Origin: Dyella lutea
Lineage (GTDB): Bacteria > Pseudomonadota > Gammaproteobacteria > Xanthomonadales > Rhodanobacteraceae
Reading direction: 5' to 3'
DNA: 64,000 nucleotides
Assembly: GCF_024158035.1 (NCBI RefSeq)
Contig: NZ_JAMZEK010000005.1
Location: forward strand, 1 to 64,000
A program made the position numbers and the translations under genes. Positions 61,641-64,000 of the stretch are shown here, in pieces. The notes beneath the pieces were generated by a model. It was not told the DNA's origin. It ran no database searches and saw nothing but the letters and a program-made list of their open reading frames with translations. Numbering within the stretch: the first letter of the stretch is position 1; every line of letters starts with the position of its first letter.

Positions 61641-63256
61641 CCCGGAGCCCGGGTGGACGCCTCGTCCTGCCAGCTCGGCAGGCCGAGGGCGAGGCGCAGC
61701 GGATCGAGCAAGGCCCCGTAACGAGTGCTGTGCCGGGTATCGCGGCGCAGCGGCTGGCGCACCTGCATCGCACTGGGCGAGCGGACCTGCCGGGTGTTTT
61801 CGTGGAATGCGAGGCAGGCCGGATCGAACGGCAGTCCGCAGTGTTCGAGCAGGGCGCGGATGCGTGGCTCGGGATCCTCTAGCAGTGCCTCGTAGTCGTG
61901 CAGGTAGATCTTGTCGGGATAGGTCCGGGCAAGGCGGTGCAGGTGCCGGTCGCAGTCGCGCCAGAAGCTGGCCAGGTCTTCGAAGCTGCGCGTGTACTCG
62001 TTGTTGTCCAGCTTCTGCCGATAGCAGGAGAAACAGGTCTCCAGCGGATCGCGCAGGCAGCCGACGATGCGCGCGCCCGGCAGCATGGCCCGGATCGCAT
62101 CGCCATAGATCCAGTTGCTCGGCAGCTTGTCGGTGAAGCGCGGTCGCTGGCGGCGCCAGTGCCGGGTCCGCTCCAGGTAACGTTCGCCGAGCCGCTGCCA
62201 GTCGGCGGGCTTCATCTGCGGTACCCAGCGTGGAAACGGCAGCCCGCGTCGCCGCGACTCTTCCGCCAGCACCTGCGGCAGGTCCGGCAGCTCGCCGGAG
62301 CCCTCGACCAGGGGGTGCGAGGCGAGGATCTGTTCGGCCAGGGTCGAGCCGGAGCGTGGCAGGCCGACGATGAAGATCACTTCTTCGCCCAGTCGCGGAT
62401 CGGAGGCACCGCCCGGCGGTGGAGCGAAGAAGCCCGCCAGTGCATCGACCGCCTGGGAATAGCCGACCGCGTTCCAGCGCTGGCGGTGCCGCGCGATCGC
62501 GTTGGCCTGCTCGAGCGTCTGCAGCGATTCGGCGTAGCGACCGTGATCGTCGAGCGCGCGGGCCAACGCGAAACCCATGGCGATGCGATCGTCGTCGCTG
62601 GCTCGGGGCGAGCGCAGCGCCTGCCGCAGGTCGCGGATGTCGGATTCGGCCATCTGCACCGTCTTGAGGTCCGCCAGGCCCCACCAGGCCATGCCCGCCC
62701 AGGGACGCTCGGCCAGCACCTGGCGATAGCTGTCGGCGGCTTCCTGCGACTGTCCGTGCATGCGCAGCAGGTCGGCGAGCAGGGCGCGGGCGTCGACCGA
62801 GTGCGGGTCGATCCGGATTGCCTGTTGCAGCGCGTCCGCGGCTTCTTCGTTGCGCACGCTGCGGGTGAGCATCACGCCCAGGTTGTACCAGGCCAGCGCC
62901 ATGTTCGGTTGCAGTCGACAGACCGCCTGGAGCATTTCGATCGCGGCGTCGAAATCGCCTGCCTGGCCGAGCAGGGTAGCGAGGGTATTGAGGCCGGGAG
63001 CGTGCCCGGGGTGCCGGCGAACCACCTCGCGCATGAGTGCGATGGCGTCCTGGTGTCGCCCCTGCATGCCGAGCAGGCCGGCCTGCATCCGCCGCACTTC
63101 GGGATGGTCGGCGTGGCTCTTCAGCAAGGTGGGCAGCAGTTGCTCGGCGTCGTCGATGCGGCCGGCATCCAGCGCCTGGCCGATGCGCGAGAGCAATTGG
63201 GACTGGGCCGGATCGAGCCCGGGCTGGAACGATGACATCGTAGGTCGCTTTTCCAT
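61637..63256 (-). CDS. TPR-repeat sulfotransferase-family protein 3
   Basis: The 539-residue protein has about eight TPR helices in the first 250 residues (GQALDAGRIDDAEQLLPTLLKSHADHPEVRRMQAGLLGMQGRHQDAIALMREVVRRHPGHAPGLNTLATLLGQAGDFDAAIEML). The sulfotransferase domain has the PSB loop VIFIVGLPRSGSTLAEQILASHP (about residues 292-312), FTDKLPSNWIYGDAIRAMLPGARIVGCLRDPLETCFSCYRQKL and HDYEALLEDPEPRIRALLEHCGLPFD. It is probably the first gene of the minus-strand operon with protein 2. The start may be 63256 or 63238. Substrate unknown. Confidence 0.86.
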   Translation of the reverse strand: MEKRPTMSSFQPGLDPAQSQLLSRIGQALDAGRIDDAEQLLPTLLKSHADHPEVRRMQAGLLGMQGRHQDAIALMREVVRRHPGHAPGLNTLATLLGQAGDFDAAIEMLQAVCRLQPNMALAWYNLGVMLTRSVRNEEAADALQQAIRIDPHSVDARALLADLLRMHGQSQEAADSYRQVLAERPWAGMAWWGLADLKTVQMAESDIRDLRQALRSPRASDDDRIAMGFALARALDDHGRYAESLQTLEQANAIARHRQRWNAVGYSQAVDALAGFFAPPPGGASDPRLGEEVIFIVGLPRSGSTLAEQILASHPLVEGSGELPDLPQVLAEESRRRGLPFPRWVPQMKPADWQRLGERYLERTRHWRRQRPRFTDKLPSNWIYGDAIRAMLPGARIVGCLRDPLETCFSCYRQKLDNNEYTRSFEDLASFWRDCDRHLHRLARTYPDKIYLHDYEALLEDPEPRIRALLEHCGLPFDPACLAFHENTRQVRSPSAMQVRQPLRRDTRHSTRYGALLDPLRLALGLPSWQDEASTRAPG

Positions 63257-63307
63257 CGAGCGGGCGACGCACTGCCCGAGGCAGCTATTATGCCCGGCGA
63301 TGGCAAG

Positions 63308-63325
63308 CCGCCGCGTCCGCGGCGG
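63308..63325. repeat. GC hairpin in the divergent promoter region
   Basis: CCGCCGC, GTCC and GCGGCGG form a 7-bp stem in the 105-bp gap between sulfotransferase 3 and the TPR hydroxylase-like gene. A TATTAT possible -10 lies nearby at 63286-63291. Function unknown. Confidence 0.3.
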
Positions 63326-63361
63326 AGTGCGGCAGGGCCGCTATCCGGAGTATCACGATCG

Positions 63362-64000
63362 ATGAGTACGCAACCCCAGCCCGGTTCCGCTCCGCTGCAC
63401 GAGCAGGCGCGCGGCCACCTGCAGCGCGGCGAGATGGCCGCCGCCGAGACAGCCTACCGGCAGTTGCTGGAGCAGGCGCCGGACGACGCCGAGGCGCTGA
63501 TGTTCGTGGCCAACCGCGAGATGGCCCGCCGCAATGCGCCGGTTGCGATGATGATGCTCAGCCGCGCCGAGCGCGCCCATCCGGAGCACGCGGGCGTCGC
63601 CCACCAGATCGGCAGTGCACACCTGGCAGCAGGTGATTTCGAGGCGGCGGCGGTCAGCCTGCAGCGTGCGCTCACGCTGGCCCCGCGCCTGTTCGTCGCG
63701 CGCCTGCAGCTCGGTATTGCCCTTGAACAGCTGGGTCAGGCCGATGACGCGCTGCTGGCCTACTTCATCGCCGTGCGTACCGCGCAGGAGCAGGGGCGCT
63801 GGCTGAGCGATGCGAACACTGCGCCCGGGTTGCGCGATACGGTGAGGTACGCGATGGGCTATGCCAACGCCGGTCGGCGCCGCCTGTTCGATCAGGCGCT
63901 GGAGCCATTGCGTCAGCAATATGGTGCGGATGAGCTGCGCCGCGTCGAGCGTGCGCTGGCGATCCATGTCGGACTCGAGCCGATGCCCGCGATCGATCCG
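63362..64000 (+). CDS. TPR protein, probable Asp/Asn beta-hydroxylase (5' part, cut by window end)
   Basis: The reading frame runs from ATG 63362 to the window end without a stop (213 residues). The N-terminus is a TPR array: LHEQARGHLQRGEMAAAETAYRQLLEQAPDDAEALMFVANREMARRNAPVAMMMLSRAERAHPEHAGVAHQIGSAHLAAGDFEAAAVSLQRALTLAP, then FVARLQLGIALEQLGQADDALLAYFIAVRTAQEQG. The following residues, VRYAMGYANAGRRRLFDQALEPLRQQYG, resemble the linker before the catalytic domain in TPR-containing aspartyl/asparaginyl beta-hydroxylases. The catalytic 2OG-Fe domain itself would lie beyond 64000, so this assignment is inferred. It is divergent from sulfotransferase 3. Confidence 0.7.
   Translation, partial: MSTQPQPGSAPLHEQARGHLQRGEMAAAETAYRQLLEQAPDDAEALMFVANREMARRNAPVAMMMLSRAERAHPEHAGVAHQIGSAHLAAGDFEAAAVSLQRALTLAPRLFVARLQLGIALEQLGQADDALLAYFIAVRTAQEQGRWLSDANTAPGLRDTVRYAMGYANAGRRRLFDQALEPLRQQYGADELRRVERALAIHVGLEPMPAIDP

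Overview
The window looks like chromosomal DNA of a high-GC gammaproteobacterium of the Xanthomonadales/Lysobacterales, most likely Rhodanobacteraceae (Rhodanobacter, Dyella, Frateuria or a relative). This rests on gene order (trxA-rho opposite rhlB, ftsEX next to rpoH, engB/cytochrome c4/DsbA, sppA/MATE), two TonB receptors of the type common in that order, many GTG starts and 4-bp GTGA/ATGA stop-start overlaps. The species cannot be fixed from the sequence alone.

Layout. 0-5 kb: the 3' end of an IS110-family transposase, then folate genes folB and folK and a FolM-type pteridine reductase, interleaved with a YbdG-like MscS channel, a DUF6159 membrane protein and a secreted LprI-like protein. 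5-9.6 kb: EcsC-like protein, a TonB receptor behind a good Zur-box match, a MidA-like methyltransferase. 9.6-20 kb: envelope and osmotic genes (VanZ-like, LTA-synthase/phosphoglycerol-transferase-like, GH37 trehalase, Slt transglycosylase, GH17 glucan enzyme with membrane tail) around cca. 20-24.5 kb: EEP nuclease, two DsbA-like lipoproteins, cytochrome c4, engB. 24.5-27.6 kb: a compact redox group (free-Met-sulfoxide reductase, two PPOX-fold proteins, one fused to GAF and a probable winged helix, and a hemerythrin). 27.7-41.9 kb: bioD, M3 peptidase, gshA, rho, trxA, rhlB, ftsEX, a double-receiver protein, ung, rpoH. 41.9-55 kb: tal, priA, DUF3667, MATE pump, sppA, a soluble ABC ATPase with a small lipoprotein, SDR, DUF4124, DegV, AMP nucleosidase. 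55-64 kb: a large TonB receptor followed by three TPR-sulfotransferases and a TPR protein cut by the window end, probably an Asp/Asn beta-hydroxylase.

Most notable points: (1) rpoH is preceded by a sigma-E-type promoter whose -10 lies inside a perfect CIRCE operator, which would put sigma-32 under both envelope-stress activation and HrcA repression. (2) The TonB receptor/TPR-sulfotransferase/TPR-hydroxylase locus at the right end is the best candidate for an uncharacterised modification-and-uptake system. (3) The PPOX-GAF-winged-helix plus hemerythrin group looks like a one-component flavin/gas or redox sensor, with helically phased direct repeats in front of the hemerythrin gene. (4) Rho and RhlB both carry very long low-complexity Arg/Gly-rich tails. 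(5) Two intergenic clusters of DnaA boxes, each with a near-identical inverted pair, lie at 45.3 and 52.2 kb. (6) A response regulator has a first receiver domain lacking its phosphoacceptor Asp.

No tRNA, rRNA, CRISPR array or prophage was recognised. Both ends cut genes: the transposase on the left and the TPR protein on the right.
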